Positions 8,883-17,854 of a stretch of DNA of 64,000 nt are shown here, in pieces. The stretch spans positions 948,861 through 1,012,860 of the forward strand of contig NZ_MVJM01000001.1 of assembly GCF_002156385.1 (NCBI RefSeq), read 5' to 3'. The notes below the pieces were generated by a model, which saw nothing but the letters and a program-made list of their open reading frames with translations, was not told the origin of the DNA and ran no database searches. Numbering within the stretch: the stretch's first letter is position 1; every line of letters begins with the position of its first letter. A program made the translations under genes and the position numbers. This DNA is from Halalkalibacter urbisdiaboli (GTDB taxonomy: Bacteria; Bacillota; Bacilli; Bacillales; Bacillaceae_D).

Positions 8883-9839
8883 TCATTGAGTTTGAGTTAC
8901 ATTTTTCTCTTTATAAAGATATTGATGCAGGAGATTACCATAGACAGCTGCTAGTGTTTGTTGAAATAACGTCCCTAGCACAATCGGGAGAGATACCGCC
9001 GCTGGAAAATAGATAATCGCTATCGTCGCTCCAACACTAATATTTCTCATTCCACTATGAAAAACGAGACTGATGATAAGGTCATTCTCTAATTTCAATA
9101 CCTTTCCTATTACAAAACCGACTACATATGCTGATGAAGCGATTAGTAATACAAACAACGCAACGGCGACAACCTTCCAATCAAAGTTTTTGAAAAACGG
9201 CGCCACTACTGAACTATTAATTGTAATCACTAAAATTAGACATATCTTTGACAATGGAGATAGCGTTGCTTTTAAATTTACGGTTTCCCTCATAGGAATG
9301 TAGTTTAATCCAATTCCGATTGCCGAAGGAATGACAATCATAATCAATAAATTAGTCATTAGGCTTAAGATGTTGATTTCTACATTTGCCCCAACAAATA
9401 GCTCTAATGAAAGTGGAATAATAAATGGTGCTAACATCGTATTAACAATAACGGTTAATAGGGACATTGAGGCATTTCCTTGATATATAGACACCCATAT
9501 TAAACTTGCCACACCTGTCGGGATAACAAAAGCAATCATAATACCGACAACCGTTAAAGGATCATTAGGGAACATCATATTCCCCATAATATAGGCAATT
9601 AACGGGATGATCACTTGGATAATAAATAAAGCTACCACCAATGGCTTCGGGTTCATGATTGCTTTCTTGAGCTTCTCGATTCTAACACCTAGGCTACTTG
9701 ACAGTGTGATAAACGCAAATAACCAAGGAACGATAACTATCCATGCGGTTAAAAAATCCGCAAGAAGTACTCCAATAATTACACTAGCCGGTGTAATAAA
9801 AGGCATTGCTTTTTCAAGTATTCTGTTCAACTGTATCAT
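8883..9839 (-). CDS. BASS-family (bile acid:sodium symporter-like) transporter
   Basis: 318 residues, highly hydrophobic, with about nine or ten membrane segments. Blocks such as IAFVIPTGVASLIWVS and FHSGMRNISVGATIAI match the bile acid:Na+ symporter superfamily (BASS/ACR3-like). It lies between uxaA and the LacI gene that regulates the hexuronate genes, so uptake of a uronate, KDG or a related organic acid is a reasonable inference, but substrate cannot be read from sequence. It is divergently oriented to the LacI gene, with about 120 bp between the two starts. Confidence 0.82.
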   Translation of the reverse strand: MIQLNRILEKAMPFITPASVIIGVLLADFLTAWIVIVPWLFAFITLSSSLGVRIEKLKKAIMNPKPLVVALFIIQVIIPLIAYIMGNMMFPNDPLTVVGIMIAFVIPTGVASLIWVSIYQGNASMSLLTVIVNTMLAPFIIPLSLELFVGANVEINILSLMTNLLIMIVIPSAIGIGLNYIPMRETVNLKATLSPLSKICLILVITINSSVVAPFFKNFDWKVVAVALFVLLIASSAYVVGFVIGKVLKLENDLIISLVFHSGMRNISVGATIAIIYFPAAVSLPIVLGTLFQQTLAAVYGNLLHQYLYKEKNVTQTQ

Positions 9840-9900
9840 GTGTTTAAGCTCCTTTTATTCAAATCACTATCTACCTCTTATCATTTCTAGCTGACTTTGC

Positions 9901-9930
9901 TATAATAATGTCTATTAACAACGTTGTAAA
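9901..9930 (+). promoter_or_regulatory. lacI promoter with autoregulatory operator
   Basis: A -10 TATAAT lies at 9901-9906, with TTATCA 17 bp upstream. TTAACAACGTTGTAAA (9915-9930) lies just downstream, over the probable start of transcription, where bound repressor would block its own gene. Confidence 0.75.
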
Positions 9931-9958
9931 TGACAAGTTTCGATATGGAGGCCTTTCT

Positions 9959-10945
9959 ATGGGTGTAACAATTAAAGATATTGCAAAACAAGCGGGTGTA
10001 AGTTATTCGACAGTTTCAAAAGCTCTTAGAAACAGCCCCCTTGTAAAAGAACCAACGAAAAATAAAATCCATCGTATCGCCGAAGAATTAGGGTATCAAC
10101 CAAATGTTGTTGCTAGAAGTCTCGTACAAAAAAAATCATATACAGTCGGCGTCATTTGGCCATCGGTTGAACGCGTGGCACCTTCAAAACTAATTACAAA
10201 AATTAATGATCTTTTAGAAGAACATTCCTATACCACTTTATTATCAATTAATAAGCTAGAATCTGCCGTTGCGACCTTTAACCGTCTTCAAGTCGACGCT
10301 ATTTTAGTCTTTGGTGAAAATGAATTTGATTTAAATGACAGTGAACGTTTTCGCTCCATGGTTCCGATCCTTTATTACGGTATTAAAGAAAACTCGATTT
10401 ACCCAACCATTGACGTAAACAGACGCCTAGCAATTAAATTAGCCGTTGATTACTTGAAGCAAATTGGCCATACGAAAATTGCATTTCTAGGTGATCTTAC
10501 CGAATCTGAAACACTTCAAAAAGAAAAGTTTATTGGTTACCAGGAAGCGATGGATGAAGCGATAGTGAAAGCTAACCCGGAATTAATTATACCGACAAAT
10601 GGTCTTGAAGTATATGACGGTTACTTAGCGGCTAAATCATTTTTCTCTAAAAATACGGGTGCAACTGCCATGGTAAGTGGAAGCTATGATTTAACAAGAG
10701 GGGTCTTGCGAGCAACCTCTGAACTACACATTGATGTTCCAAAAGACCTTTCCCTGATTAGCTATGATAATATTCAACAATTTGAAAACATTGAAGTGCC
10801 CTTAACAACAGTTGGTGTACCTTTAAATCGAATCGCAAAACGAGTTACTGAAGTTTTATTAAATATTATAGATAAAGAAATTCACGACTCGATCATCTTA
10901 GAGCCAGAATTAAGCATTCTCAATTCTTGTACCCCAAGAAAATAA
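9959..10945 (+). CDS. LacI-family regulator of the hexuronate genes
   Basis: 328 residues from the ATG at 9959, preceded by GGAGG; an upstream in-frame ATG at 9908 lies within the promoter and operator region. The N-terminal LacI helix-turn-helix reads VTIKDIAKQAGVSYSTVSKA, with a hinge helix NVVARSL. It is followed by a periplasmic-binding-protein-like sensor domain. It is one of only two main-block genes on the plus strand. AACAACGTTGTT-type sites occur upstream of this gene, uxaC, uxaA, kdgK and the distant esterase at 54041, making it the likely repressor of all of these. The inducer is probably a uronate or KDG. Confidence 0.9.
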   Translation: MGVTIKDIAKQAGVSYSTVSKALRNSPLVKEPTKNKIHRIAEELGYQPNVVARSLVQKKSYTVGVIWPSVERVAPSKLITKINDLLEEHSYTTLLSINKLESAVATFNRLQVDAILVFGENEFDLNDSERFRSMVPILYYGIKENSIYPTIDVNRRLAIKLAVDYLKQIGHTKIAFLGDLTESETLQKEKFIGYQEAMDEAIVKANPELIIPTNGLEVYDGYLAAKSFFSKNTGATAMVSGSYDLTRGVLRATSELHIDVPKDLSLISYDNIQQFENIEVPLTTVGVPLNRIAKRVTEVLLNIIDKEIHDSIILEPELSILNSCTPRK

Positions 10946-11014
10946 TCTCTTAAAGCTGCAGTGAGAGACACCACTATCCGCTTATAGCGCTCTAAATCAC
11001 TCTTCATAGTAAAG

Positions 11015-11048
11015 CAAAGCTGATAGGAGCCCCCTCCTATCAGCTTTG
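11015..11048. terminator. bidirectional terminator between lacI and kdgK
   Basis: CAAAGCTGATAGGAG and CTCCTATCAGCTTTG form a perfect 15-bp stem with a 4-nt loop, located between the convergent lacI and kdgK genes. T-rich sequence lies on the plus-strand side and a TTTACTA stretch on the other. Confidence 0.85.
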
Positions 11049-11055
11049 TTACTTT

Positions 11056-12009
11056 TTATCGATTAATATCTTCATCATCACTTGAATTCATAAAGCTTTC
11101 TATTTCGCGTAAAGTTGGTAAGCCTTCAAAATCTCCCGGTACAATCGTAGCCATTGCCCCGACAGCATTCCCTCTCTCAACACAGTTCAAAAGTGGTAAC
11201 CCTTCAAGTAGTCCTGAAATTACCCCTGCTGCAAAGCCATCACCTGCACCGACAGGATCAATCACTTGTTCTACTATAAAGCCAGGCACCAGTACATGCT
11301 CATCCTTTGTAAAATAATAAGCACCTTTTGCACCAACCTTTAATACAACAAGCTCTGCTCCCAATTCCAAAAAGTGTTCACCAAGCTTAAGAGGATCCTT
11401 TTCCCCAAACATAAAGTCACCCTCAGCCACTCCAGGAAGGACAATATCAGACAGTGCAGCGATTTCAAGAAGAACCGTTCTTGCTCGTTCCTCACTCCAC
11501 AATTTTTTCCGTAAATTAGGATCAAATACGACTTTAACCCCTTTTTCCTTTGCAATCGCAATCGCTTTCATAACCGTTTCATAACAGCTATCACTTAACG
11601 CTGGTGTAATCCCTGTAATATGTAAATACTTTGCCTGACCAATATAATCAGCATCTAAATCATCAATCGTTAACGTACTAGCGGCCGATCCTTTTCGATA
11701 ATACTGTACTTGCACATTCCCCGCATGTCTTACCTCTTTAAAATATAGGCCTGTTGGGGCTGATTCTGATTTTTTGACTTGACTGACATCAACACCTTCC
11801 CCGCGGATAAAGGAGACCATTGCTGTCCCAAACTCATCATTACCAACCTTACTAATCCAGCCTACTTGATGTCCAAGACGCGTTAAACCAATGGCTACAT
11901 TAGACTCTGCTCCGCCAAACTTACGTGAATACATAGCTGAATATCGCATTAAAGGTGATGATTCAGGCGTAAAAAGTACCATTGTTTCACCAATTGTTAC
12001 TACATCCAT
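11056..12009 (-). CDS. kdgK: 2-keto-3-deoxygluconate kinase
   Basis: 317 residues from the ATG at 12009, 6 nt after GAGGAGG. It is a PfkB-family sugar kinase. The N-terminal substrate block GGAESN lies at 32-37, and the C-terminal catalytic motif DPVGAGDGFAAG, with the catalytic Asp and anion hole, lies near residue 250. It phosphorylates KDG to KDPG for Eda. An AACAACGTTGG operator lies about 60 bp upstream. It shares its downstream terminator with the convergent LacI gene. Confidence 0.93.
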   Translation of the reverse strand: MDVVTIGETMVLFTPESSPLMRYSAMYSRKFGGAESNVAIGLTRLGHQVGWISKVGNDEFGTAMVSFIRGEGVDVSQVKKSESAPTGLYFKEVRHAGNVQVQYYRKGSAASTLTIDDLDADYIGQAKYLHITGITPALSDSCYETVMKAIAIAKEKGVKVVFDPNLRKKLWSEERARTVLLEIAALSDIVLPGVAEGDFMFGEKDPLKLGEHFLELGAELVVLKVGAKGAYYFTKDEHVLVPGFIVEQVIDPVGAGDGFAAGVISGLLEGLPLLNCVERGNAVGAMATIVPGDFEGLPTLREIESFMNSSDDEDINR

Positions 12010-12064
12010 ATGGATCCTCCTCATTTAAGAACATTCTATTGTTCTCTGATTTTCATAGTTTCAG

Positions 12065-12082
12065 AAATAACAACGTTGGTTT
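12065..12082. promoter_or_regulatory. LacI-type operator upstream of kdgK
   Basis: AATAACAACGTTGGTTT carries the conserved AACAACGTTG core with one half-site change relative to the uxaA operator. Confidence 0.7.
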
Positions 12083-12152
12083 CAATTTTAAATGTTCCCG
12101 AATAAAAGTCAAGACTTCTTACACCAGTTCTCATCAAAGTTTGGACAACCGT

Positions 12153-13016
12153 CTATAGCTGGTCAATCAGTGATTTAAAAATGCTTATATTCTCTTTAAG
12201 GGAAGCCTCTGATGAACGATCGCCGCTAAAATCCTCCATTCCAATATAGCCATGATAACCAACGGCCTTTAAATCGGTTAATACCTGCTTCCAATCAACA
12301 ACTCCGTCCTGAGCAACAGACCACTGAACCTGCCATTCCCGGATTCCATCTTCTCTTCGGTCGAGCGGTTTAAATGATGCATTCTTAGCATGAACATGCG
12401 CTAAATAAGGACCTAGTAACTCAAGGCCCATCCGATAGTTCTCAAATCCCTCATGAACCATATTGCCTGGATCATATAAAACGCCAATATGCTCAGGGTC
12501 AAATTGATTCACAAGTCGATAGGCAAGCGAAGCACTTGGAGCAATCGTTTGATGGTGCGTTTCGATTAAACCTTTAATCTTATATTGCTGACACAACTCT
12601 TCAGCCGCTGATAGATATTGAACAGCTTTTTCAAACAGCGTATGGTAATTCGCCTTACGATCGTATCCAGGAACGCCAAGGCGGACCATCCTTGCCCCCA
12701 TTGTTTGTGCAACTTGTAAAACTCTTTCCGTTTCTTGTAAATCTCCACAAGTTAAATAAGGGGTAACGCTGATTGTCTCAATGTTTTGCTCTTCTGTTTT
12801 TTTAGCTAATTTTCGTAGTTCTTCGTCTGTACTTTGTGGATCAATGGTACAAAGATTATTCCTCCAAAAGCTAGGCTTCTCCTCTTTAACATCATCCGGC
12901 GTCTCTTTATATCTCCATTCAACACCGTCATAGCCATATTTATTTAAATTGACAAGTACATCCTCTTTCGTCATATCCGGACACATAACAGTAAAGACCG
13001 AAAACTTCAATTCCAT
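12153..13016 (-). CDS. sugar phosphate isomerase/epimerase (xylose isomerase-like TIM barrel)
   Basis: 287 residues of the AP-endonuclease-2/xylose-isomerase-like fold. Metal-binding type residues are visible in GLIETHHQ, VLYDPGNM, AHVHAKN and GMEDFSGD. It is the last gene of a four-gene minus-strand unit starting at 16175 and follows the AraC gene by 22 bp. With two Gfo/Idh/MocA dehydrogenases it probably processes a keto- or inositol-like sugar derivative, but the substrate is unknown. It is too short and divergent for mannonate dehydratase UxuA. Confidence 0.82.
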   Translation of the reverse strand: MELKFSVFTVMCPDMTKEDVLVNLNKYGYDGVEWRYKETPDDVKEEKPSFWRNNLCTIDPQSTDEELRKLAKKTEEQNIETISVTPYLTCGDLQETERVLQVAQTMGARMVRLGVPGYDRKANYHTLFEKAVQYLSAAEELCQQYKIKGLIETHHQTIAPSASLAYRLVNQFDPEHIGVLYDPGNMVHEGFENYRMGLELLGPYLAHVHAKNASFKPLDRREDGIREWQVQWSVAQDGVVDWKQVLTDLKAVGYHGYIGMEDFSGDRSSEASLKENISIFKSLIDQL

Positions 13017-13038
13017 CTCTCCTTTTTAGCCGTTTAGA

Positions 13039-13884
13039 TCAGTACGGACGGTGTAATTTTTTATAGTGCTCAGGAGTTACTCCAGTAATTGCTTTAAACA
13101 TCTTACTAAAATGAGACAAATGCTTAAACCCAACACGGGCACTCACGTCTGTCACGGTTACTTCCTCTTCCATCATAAATTCAACCTTTGCTTGATTAAT
13201 TCTACGATGATACAAATAGGTAAAAATCGTCACCCCTGTAACATCTTTAAAGACCTTTGACAAATAGTATTTATTTAAATGAAGAATGTTCTCAAGGCGT
13301 TCGAGAGTGATATCCTCGTTGTAGTGCTGATCAATAAATGCGATGATCCGATGAACATGCTTCTCTTTTTCCGACTGCGGCTCTTTTGTAAATGATAGAT
13401 TCTGCTGACAAAACGGATACAAATGAGCGAGAATGTCAATAAAGGCTAACTCAAATCTCGCTTGAGAGGCTGCGTCCTTTTTTCCGTTAAAATCATTCAT
13501 TCTTGCAAAAAGATGTTCCATTTCCTCTTTCAAATCACCACGAAACGGAATCAAAAAGGATTTCAATAAAACAAAGGGCTCCAATAAAAATTCCATTCCG
13601 ATTTTTTGAAGAGTTCCCCGATAATGAACGTGATCAAAGTGGAGCGTTGTCCGTATATAGTCAGCATCATCAACTATTTTCGGGCAATGCAAGGTCAAGC
13701 CATGCATGAGAATCAAATCCCCAGGTGAAAGGACGTGAATTTGATCCCCTATTAAATACGTACATTTCCCCTTATGAAAATAATAGATTTCGTACTCCTC
13801 ATGAGAATGAACATTCATCTCCAACCTTTGATCCATACGATAGGCCAAGCTTAACTTTCCAGAAATAATCGATGGGATTGACAT
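13039..13884 (-). CDS. AraC-family transcriptional regulator with N-terminal cupin
   Basis: 281 residues. The N-terminal half is a cupin sensor (SHEEYEIYYFHKGKCTYLIG). The C-terminal half (about 180-281) has two helix-turn-helix motifs: ITLERLENILHLNKYYLSKVF, and VSARVGFKHLSHFSKMFK followed by GVTPEHYKK. It is embedded in the operon it probably activates, between a dehydrogenase and the TIM-barrel isomerase. The ligand is presumably the sugar degraded by the neighbouring enzymes. Confidence 0.88.
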   Translation of the reverse strand: MSIPSIISGKLSLAYRMDQRLEMNVHSHEEYEIYYFHKGKCTYLIGDQIHVLSPGDLILMHGLTLHCPKIVDDADYIRTTLHFDHVHYRGTLQKIGMEFLLEPFVLLKSFLIPFRGDLKEEMEHLFARMNDFNGKKDAASQARFELAFIDILAHLYPFCQQNLSFTKEPQSEKEKHVHRIIAFIDQHYNEDITLERLENILHLNKYYLSKVFKDVTGVTIFTYLYHRRINQAKVEFMMEEEVTVTDVSARVGFKHLSHFSKMFKAITGVTPEHYKKLHRPY

Positions 13885-13920
13885 AATGCCTCCAGTCGTG
13901 CAATGTTTACAGATTTCGGC

Positions 13921-14994
13921 CTATTCGACCTTTTCGGCCACCTTCTGAGCGATTAAACACAGTTCTGCCGCTTTGAACGCATGTTCTTGCGTCATCGCTT
14001 TTTCGGTACGGTTTATACAATCAAGAATAAGTTCACCAAAAAACGGGAAGCCTACTTCACCTTTTAACGAATAGTGCTTCTCGCCATGTTCATTGACAAG
14101 ATACAGTTGATCTCCTCTATCATCACGCGCCACATCGATATATTTGCGAATTTCTATATAGCCGTTCGTCCCAAGGATAAAGGTTCGACCATCTCCCCAT
14201 GTCCGTAAGCCATCTGGTGTGAGCCAATCAACTCGAAAATAATTTGATGCACCATTATCACCAATTAATGTAGCATCGCCATAATCCTCAAGTTCAGGAT
14301 AGTCCTTATTTGCATAATTAGCTACTTTACTAGATTGCACTCTAGCATCTTTACACCCTGAGAAATAGAGAAACTGTTCAATTTGATGGCTACCAATATC
14401 ACAAAGAATTCCCCCGTAAGAGTCTTTTTCAAAAAACCAGGCTGGACGCTTATCCGCTGACAAACGGTGAGGCCCAAACCCTGTCACTTGAATGACTCTT
14501 CCAATCGCACCTTCTTCAATTAATTGCCCAGCAAACACTGCACTTTCAACATGAAGACGTTCACTGTAGTACACCATATACTTTAAACCCGTCTCTTCGG
14601 TCCTTTTCCTTGCAGCTTCTAATTGTTCCAACGTTGTAAAGGGGGCTTTGTCAGTAAAATAATCTTTTCCGTAATCAAAAGCACGTAAGCCTAGCTCACA
14701 GCGTTTCGATGGAACCGCAGCTCCCGCAATTAATTTCACCTCTCTGTCTATGAAAATCTCATGTTCAGAAGAAGCTACTTGGACATGTGGAAAAGCTTTT
14801 TTAAATGCGTCTACCTTTGTCGGGTCCGGATCGTACACCCACTTCAACTCAGCCCCTGCTTCGATTAATCCCTGACACATGCCATAAATATGACCATGAT
14901 CTAACGCAATGGCAGCAAATACAAATTCCCCTTCGTTCACGACCTTGCTTACTTTTCCTTTAGGTGCGTAATTCATTCCTTCTTGTCGGCTCAT
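13921..14994 (-). CDS. Gfo/Idh/MocA-family oxidoreductase
   Basis: 357 residues. The N-terminal Rossmann half has IALDHGHIYGMC in place of the usual GxGxxG, followed by YDPDPTK. The family's DKAPFTTLEQLE block, a variant of the usual EKP motif, and a C-terminal alpha/beta substrate domain (GDATLIGDNGA, FRVDWLTPDG) are present. It probably oxidises a sugar or cyclitol with NAD(P). It follows the second dehydrogenase by 14 bp. The altered dinucleotide loop is a notable departure from the canonical family. An AACGTTGT string at 14630 lies inside the coding region. Confidence 0.82.
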   Translation of the reverse strand: MSRQEGMNYAPKGKVSKVVNEGEFVFAAIALDHGHIYGMCQGLIEAGAELKWVYDPDPTKVDAFKKAFPHVQVASSEHEIFIDREVKLIAGAAVPSKRCELGLRAFDYGKDYFTDKAPFTTLEQLEAARKRTEETGLKYMVYYSERLHVESAVFAGQLIEEGAIGRVIQVTGFGPHRLSADKRPAWFFEKDSYGGILCDIGSHQIEQFLYFSGCKDARVQSSKVANYANKDYPELEDYGDATLIGDNGASNYFRVDWLTPDGLRTWGDGRTFILGTNGYIEIRKYIDVARDDRGDQLYLVNEHGEKHYSLKGEVGFPFFGELILDCINRTEKAMTQEHAFKAAELCLIAQKVAEKVE

Positions 14995-15008
14995 CCTTTT
15001 CCCTCCTT

Positions 15009-16175
15009 TTAGTGCGTTCCGGATACGTCCAAGCGAATGTTATTCTTTTCTTTTTTTATCGTTGAGGCATTGATTTTCTCTTGTAACTGTTCATAATATC
15101 GTTCTTCATCTATCGGCAGTTCTACCCAATCATCCAGCCATGTTGATAATTGCATCGCATTTGAGAGCATAAGACCATGTATCCCCTCTTCACCTGGAGC
15201 AATGAGCGGCGTATTCGAAATGATCGCATCCACAAAATTCTGCGTGATTCCGATATGACCTGTTTCTTTCCCCTCAACCGGTATCTCGCATTTCCAACAT
15301 TCAGGTGAACCAAACCCACCTTTATACTCTTTGTTAAATTGTGATTCAGGCACACGAAGTCTCCAAAACGTTAACGTCCCATCCTCGACCACCACTTTTC
15401 CACGATCAGCTGCAATCTCTAGACGGTTCGTTCCAGGGGCTTCACCAGTCGTCGTTATAAATACGCCTGTTGCCCCATTTTCATATTCTGCATAGGCGGT
15501 CACATCATCTTCTACTTCAATGGCACGGTGCTTTCCAAAATAACAAAACGCTCTCATTCTCGTCGGCATCATCCCTGTTAACCATTGCCACAAATCAAGC
15601 TGATGCGGGCATTGATTAATAAGTACTCCTCCCCCTTCGCCTGACCATGTCGCACGCCAGTTAGCGGAATCATAATAGCTTTGAGAGCGGTACCAATTGG
15701 TGATAATCCAATTAATCCGGCGAATGTCACCGAGTTCACCAGTTTCAATGAGGTCTCGGAGCTTTTGATAAAGTGGATTTGTTCGTTGGTTGTACATCAT
15801 TGAGAAGGTTTTGCCACTCTTTTTGGCCGCTTCATTCATTTCTCGCACCTGTTTCGTATACACGCCCGCTGGCTTCTCGCATAGCACATGAAGGTCATAC
15901 TCAAAAGCCTTGATTGCTAATCTCGGATGATCATAGTGAGGAGTTGCTATTAACACCGCATCCAGCAATCCCGATTGAAAAAATGGTTCTTCTTCGCTAA
16001 AAACCTCAACATCACCATAGGTGTCTTTAACCGAAACTGCTCTTTCTTCATTGCGCTCCAATACAGCCGTTAATTTAGCACCCTTGACCACATTGTCGTA
16101 TAAATACCTTATATGAGCACTTCCCATAGAACCAGCACCAATGACACCAATACGAACTTCCTTCATTCGCCTCAC
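15009..16175 (-). CDS. Gfo/Idh/MocA-family oxidoreductase
   Basis: 388 residues from GTG at 16175; an ATG at 16166 is equally plausible. The cofactor motif GVIGAGSMGSAH and the catalytic EKPAG block (CEKPAGVYTKQ) are intact, followed by the C-terminal substrate domain with QCPHQLDLWQWL. It is the first gene of the four-gene unit with a second dehydrogenase, an AraC regulator and an isomerase. Paired Gfo/Idh enzymes plus a TIM-barrel isomerase often interconvert ketosugars or inositols; the substrate here is not determined. Confidence 0.87.
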   Translation of the reverse strand: MRRMKEVRIGVIGAGSMGSAHIRYLYDNVVKGAKLTAVLERNEERAVSVKDTYGDVEVFSEEEPFFQSGLLDAVLIATPHYDHPRLAIKAFEYDLHVLCEKPAGVYTKQVREMNEAAKKSGKTFSMMYNQRTNPLYQKLRDLIETGELGDIRRINWIITNWYRSQSYYDSANWRATWSGEGGGVLINQCPHQLDLWQWLTGMMPTRMRAFCYFGKHRAIEVEDDVTAYAEYENGATGVFITTTGEAPGTNRLEIAADRGKVVVEDGTLTFWRLRVPESQFNKEYKGGFGSPECWKCEIPVEGKETGHIGITQNFVDAIISNTPLIAPGEEGIHGLMLSNAMQLSTWLDDWVELPIDEERYYEQLQEKINASTIKKEKNNIRLDVSGTH

Positions 16176-16305
16176 TTCTTTCTACAACGTATTTATTTCT
16201 ACCTTCATTTTATTAAAAATTTTGAATGAGTGCTTTGTTCATATTTATCAAACACGCACGCCATTTATACGTGGTTGGTGTCTTCTTGAACGCTCCGTTT
16301 TACTT

Positions 16306-16344
16306 GTAAAAAAAGGTCAGAGGATTATCATGAGTTCCTCTGAC
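16306..16344 (-). terminator. intrinsic terminator between the IS region and the dehydrogenase operon
   Basis: GTCAGAGGA (16316-16324) pairs with TCCTCTGAC (16336-16344), with a T-run at 16308-16314 on the minus strand. It would stop transcripts coming from the fucosidase block or the IS element before they enter the operon starting at 16175. Confidence 0.75.
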
Positions 16345-16350
16345 GACAAG

Positions 16351-16365
16351 AGGGCACTGAAAAAA
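16351..16365 (+). repeat. AGGGCACTGAAAAA repeat, left copy
   Basis: AGGGCACTGAAAAAA lies just outside the IS3 left end. Inverted copies lie at 17855-17869 and 17988-18001, so the IS3 element appears nested in an older element bounded by these repeats. Confidence 0.65.
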
Positions 16366-16396
16366 TGATGTGACCCCCTAAAGTTAGAGTTTTATA

Positions 16397-17239
16397 TTAA
16401 GCTGCTAATTGGCTGGTATGAATACGGTATTGAACCGGATTCATGCCTGCCAATTTTTGCTTTATGCGTTTGTTATTATAATAATTGATATAGTCTTCAA
16501 TTCTCTTTTTTAATTTCTCAAATGAGCAGAGTGCCTCACCATAATACATTTCTTGTTTTAATAATCCGAAAAAGCTTTCCATAGGTGAATTGTCTAAGCA
16601 ATTTCCTTTTCGTGACATACTCTGGAACACCTTATGTTTCTTTAGAGTTTTTACCCATTTTTTATGTTGATAATGCCAGCCTTGATCAGAATGAACAGTC
16701 GTTCTATACCTTGAATCTTTTACTATTTCTAAAGCTTCCTCAAGAGGTTTAAGAGCCAATTCTAAGGTTGGACGCATATTTATCTCATAAGAAAGAATTT
16801 CGCCATTAAACAAGTCCATAATTGGATTTAGGTACAGTTTTACACCATCTGAGCACTTGAATTCTGTGATATCTGTTGTTAATTTCTGATGACACACACT
16901 TGTGTGAAACCGACGATTGATAAGGTTCTTGGCAACAGTTCCAATTGTTCCTTTGTAAGAACTATATTTTCGTGACTTTCTACTAAATTTCTTGCATTTA
17001 AGCCCAAGTTTATTCATGATGCGTTGAACCTTCTTGTGATTCACTTTGAGCCCATCTTGTTTTAACTCCAAACAGATACGACGATACCCATAATTCCCAT
17101 TATGTTCCTCAAACTTGGATTGGATGCATTCCTCGAGTTTCTGATTCGGATTCTCCTTCTTGATCTCTTTTATATGATAATGGTAGGAGGAATCAGGAAT
17201 TCCGACTCTTTGTAGAACATCTTTTAGTTTGAACTTTTC
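16397..17239 (-). CDS. IS3-family transposase OrfB (frameshift product)
   Basis: The rve integrase domain with DDE residues is visible: TDITEF, VHSDQGWHY, and NSPMESFFGLLKQE carrying the catalytic Glu. The first ATG in frame is at 17071, but the reading frame stays open upstream to the end of OrfA and encodes the expected HTH_21 region (YHYHIKEIKK, NYGYRRICLEL). It is therefore made by a -1 frameshift on the AAAGAAAAG stretch near 17236-17241, as is usual for this family. The catalytic core looks complete. Confidence 0.88.
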   Translation of the reverse strand, partial: EKFKLKDVLQRVGIPDSSYHYHIKEIKKENPNQKLEECIQSKFEEHNGNYGYRRICLELKQDGLKVNHKKVQRIMNKLGLKCKKFSRKSRKYSSYKGTIGTVAKNLINRRFHTSVCHQKLTTDITEFKCSDGVKLYLNPIMDLFNGEILSYEINMRPTLELALKPLEEALEIVKDSRYRTTVHSDQGWHYQHKKWVKTLKKHKVFQSMSRKGNCLDNSPMESFFGLLKQEMYYGEALCSFEKLKKRIEDYINYYNNKRIKQKLAGMNPVQYRIHTSQLAA

Positions 17240-17784
17240 TTTGAGTTCGAATGATAACGCTGCTTGTGCTTTTCGAGATAGCCCTCCGGATCCATCTGAA
17301 AAGCTCGCAACTTTTTTAAGTATTCTACCTCTAAACGTAGGAGCTCGTTCTCTCTTTCAAGCTTTTGTTCATACGTCATTTCTTTTTCTGTACGTTGTTT
17401 TTTTATATTTTTAGCTTTATCAGACATGGGTAGTCTTCCTTTCGTTCTATCCAGGGCTTCAGCACCATCTTCCAAAAAAACTTTCTTCCATGCACCTATC
17501 ATCGAAGGGGTGGACAATCCAAAGTAAATAGCGGTATCCATCTCTGAAGATCCTGTTCTTTTCATAAAGCTTAATACATCGAGTTTGAATTGGACAGAAA
17601 AAGTTTCCCTCTTACTCTTTTTCATCAAACCTGTCGTCCCAAATTTATCGTAAACTTTCACCCATTTTTTTATGGCAGTGCTGTCATTCATACCGTGTTT
17701 TTTTGCCAACCTGTCAAACGATAAATGTCCTTTTTGATACTCATGTACTATCATTAATTTAAATTGGTCACTATATTTAGCCAT
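17224..17784 (-). CDS. IS3-family transposase OrfA
   Basis: 186 residues from the ATG at 17784, after a GGGGTGTG site. It carries two helix-turn-helix modules (MIVHEYQKGHLSFDRLAKKH and a second around TAIYFGLSTPSMIGAWKK) followed by a C-terminal heptad-rich segment (MTYEQKLERENELLRLEVEY), which typically dimerises the protein. It binds the IS ends and overlaps OrfB in the -1 frame. Confidence 0.88.
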   Translation of the reverse strand: MAKYSDQFKLMIVHEYQKGHLSFDRLAKKHGMNDSTAIKKWVKVYDKFGTTGLMKKSKRETFSVQFKLDVLSFMKRTGSSEMDTAIYFGLSTPSMIGAWKKVFLEDGAEALDRTKGRLPMSDKAKNIKKQRTEKEMTYEQKLERENELLRLEVEYLKKLRAFQMDPEGYLEKHKQRYHSNSKKSSN

Positions 17785-17854
17785 AAAAAACACACCCCAA
17801 AGTCAGATTGTTAACTCTAACTTTTGGGGTGCAGTTCAAAAGGGGGCTTTTCCC

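Larger units (their letters stand above)
16371..17833 (-). mobile_element. IS3-family (IS150-like) insertion sequence
   Basis: It contains OrfA and OrfB on the minus strand, overlapping in the -1 frame. Terminal inverted repeats are visible: left TGACCCCCTAAAGTTAGAGTT and, reading inward from the right, TGCACCCCAAAAGTTAGAGTT (18 of 21 match). No clear target duplication is seen. Both reading frames are intact, so the element may be active. It lies between the dehydrogenase operon and the fucosidase gene and is nested among AGGGCACTGAAAAA repeats. Confidence 0.92.

Noticed and set aside
8860-8898. Terminator at the end of the BASS transporter gene (AACTCAAAC/GTTTGAGTT)
   Set aside because: The loop is about 21 nt, the stem AT-rich and no T-run follows, so it is weak support for a terminator.
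12153-13016. Mannonate dehydratase UxuA
   Set aside because: At 287 residues it is too short and carries generic xylose-isomerase-like metal motifs, not UxuA blocks.
14628-14640. CAACGTTGTAAAG as another LacI operator
   Set aside because: It lies deep inside the coding sequence of the dehydrogenase at 13921 and matches only the core, so it is likely chance.
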